A DNA stretch of 64,000 bases, taken from Neoconidiobolus thromboides FSU 785. Taxonomy: Eukaryota > Entomophthoromycota > Entomophthoromycetes > Entomophthorales > Neoconidiobolaceae. This document shows positions 63,483 to 64,000 of this stretch, piece by piece (position 1 is the first letter of the stretch; the number at the start of each line of letters is the position of its first letter). The notes under the pieces were generated by a model, which saw nothing but the letters and a program-made list of their open reading frames with translations, ran no database searches and had not been told where the DNA came from. The stretch is from assembly GCA_025603075.1 (NCBI GenBank), contig MU626271.1, forward strand, positions 62,001 to 126,000. Reading direction: 5' to 3'. The position numbers were made by a program, and so were the translations under genes.

Positions 63483-64000
63483 ATAAATTATTATGATTCT
63501 ATTTATTAAATAAACTCTTATTATTGCTATTGTATTATCTATTATTCTTTTGTTCTATCCTGATTTGTTTTTTGCTTATATTTTAAACTTCTATAAAAAT
63601 AATTCTATTATTTTTTTTAAAAATTTATTGCGATTTTTTTAAAAAAGAAAGGGAGATAAGCTAAAAATTTTCAAAGTAGAGAGAATTGAGATAATAATGG
63701 CATGAGGGGGGGATAGGGTAGATTTAAGGGTAAGGGGCTAAAGAGAGTTTTGAAAATGAAGAGATCGTTGGTAGGTAGAGGGAGATTATAGAAAACACAA
63801 TATCAAAAAAGGATGGAATGAAAAAAAGAACTAAAAATTTACAAATTAAAAAAATTATATTATTGTAAACTTAACAAAATTAACTTTACAATTTTTTTTT
63901 TAAATCAATTTTTTTACTTTTTTTGAATTTTCATTGTTCTTTTTTGATTGAAAGTTACCGTACTTGGTCCACTACCCGTAAGTTCTTTATTATTGGATAA
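63483..64000. other. Intergenic tail, purine-rich stretch
   Basis: No complete gene. About 63640-63840 the plus strand is strongly A/G-biased (runs of GGGGGGG, AAGAAAG, GAGAGAG). Near the end CCACTACCC followed by GTAAGTTC could be an exon-intron boundary of a gene continuing past the window, but no start codon is visible. Confidence 0.4.

Noticed and set aside
1-64000. tRNA or rRNA genes
   Set aside because: No cloverleaf with a GGTTCRANYCC-type T arm and no rRNA-like GC-richer block was found by eye; a tRNAscan-SE run would be decisive.

Overview
The window is nuclear DNA of a fungus with a very AT-rich genome. The evidence for a fungus is short spliceosomal introns (about 40-75 nt, GTAAGT/GTAATT donors) in most housekeeping genes, fungal families (siderophore transporter, DUF3712, DUF1748, secreted class-3 lipase, UNC93/DUF895 transporter) and opisthokont housekeeping genes. 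An L-lactate dehydrogenase, a YIPF6-type Yip protein, extreme AT content and many small MITE-like repeats would suit an early-diverging lineage (Zoopagomycota/Entomophthoromycotina-like). That placement is inference. Exon structures were rebuilt by hand from splice signals, reading-frame continuity and family motifs.

Two compartments alternate. Housekeeping blocks are dense, mostly intron-rich and free of the repeat: 0.1-1.7 kb (Fhit, COA4, MsrA), 19.6-29.7 kb (FAP1/NFX1, an unknown coiled-coil protein, MetAP1, MFAP1, PTRHD1), 37.1-44.7 kb (DUF3712 protein, UBC12, YIPF6, FYV7-like, an SDR) and 55.0-63.5 kb (HIG1, VMA22, two tandem ENY2/SUS1 paralogues, LDH, gephyrin-type Moco synthase, a small membrane protein, DUF1748). 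Several neighbours are divergent pairs on short shared promoters: MetAP1/MFAP1, YIPF6/FYV7, VMA22/ENY2, LDH/gephyrin.

The accessory blocks (1.7-19.6, 29.7-37, 44.7-55 kb) hold mostly intronless genes for uptake and secretion: a siderophore-type MFS carrier, a secreted GMC oxidoreductase, an UNC93-like carrier, three paralogous monocarboxylate-type MFS carriers and a secreted lipase. They also hold decayed copies: an SDR pseudogene, a siderophore-carrier pseudogene, a lipase pseudogene that lost its catalytic serine, and other coding relics. The pair MCT-like carrier + SDR at 14.7-18.1 kb reappears in inverted orientation at 43.4-47.0 kb, so a segmental duplication has occurred and one SDR copy has died.

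The main unexplained feature is a family of about two dozen ~105-bp elements with TGGGGATGT/ACATCCCCA ends, confined to the accessory blocks. They include an inverted dimer, a two-same-ends palindrome and one copy in an intron of the SDR pseudogene. No transposase was found. Other points of note are a 5-nt microexon in the Fhit gene and the tandem ENY2 pair with three shared intron positions. No CRISPR array, rRNA or convincing tRNA was seen.
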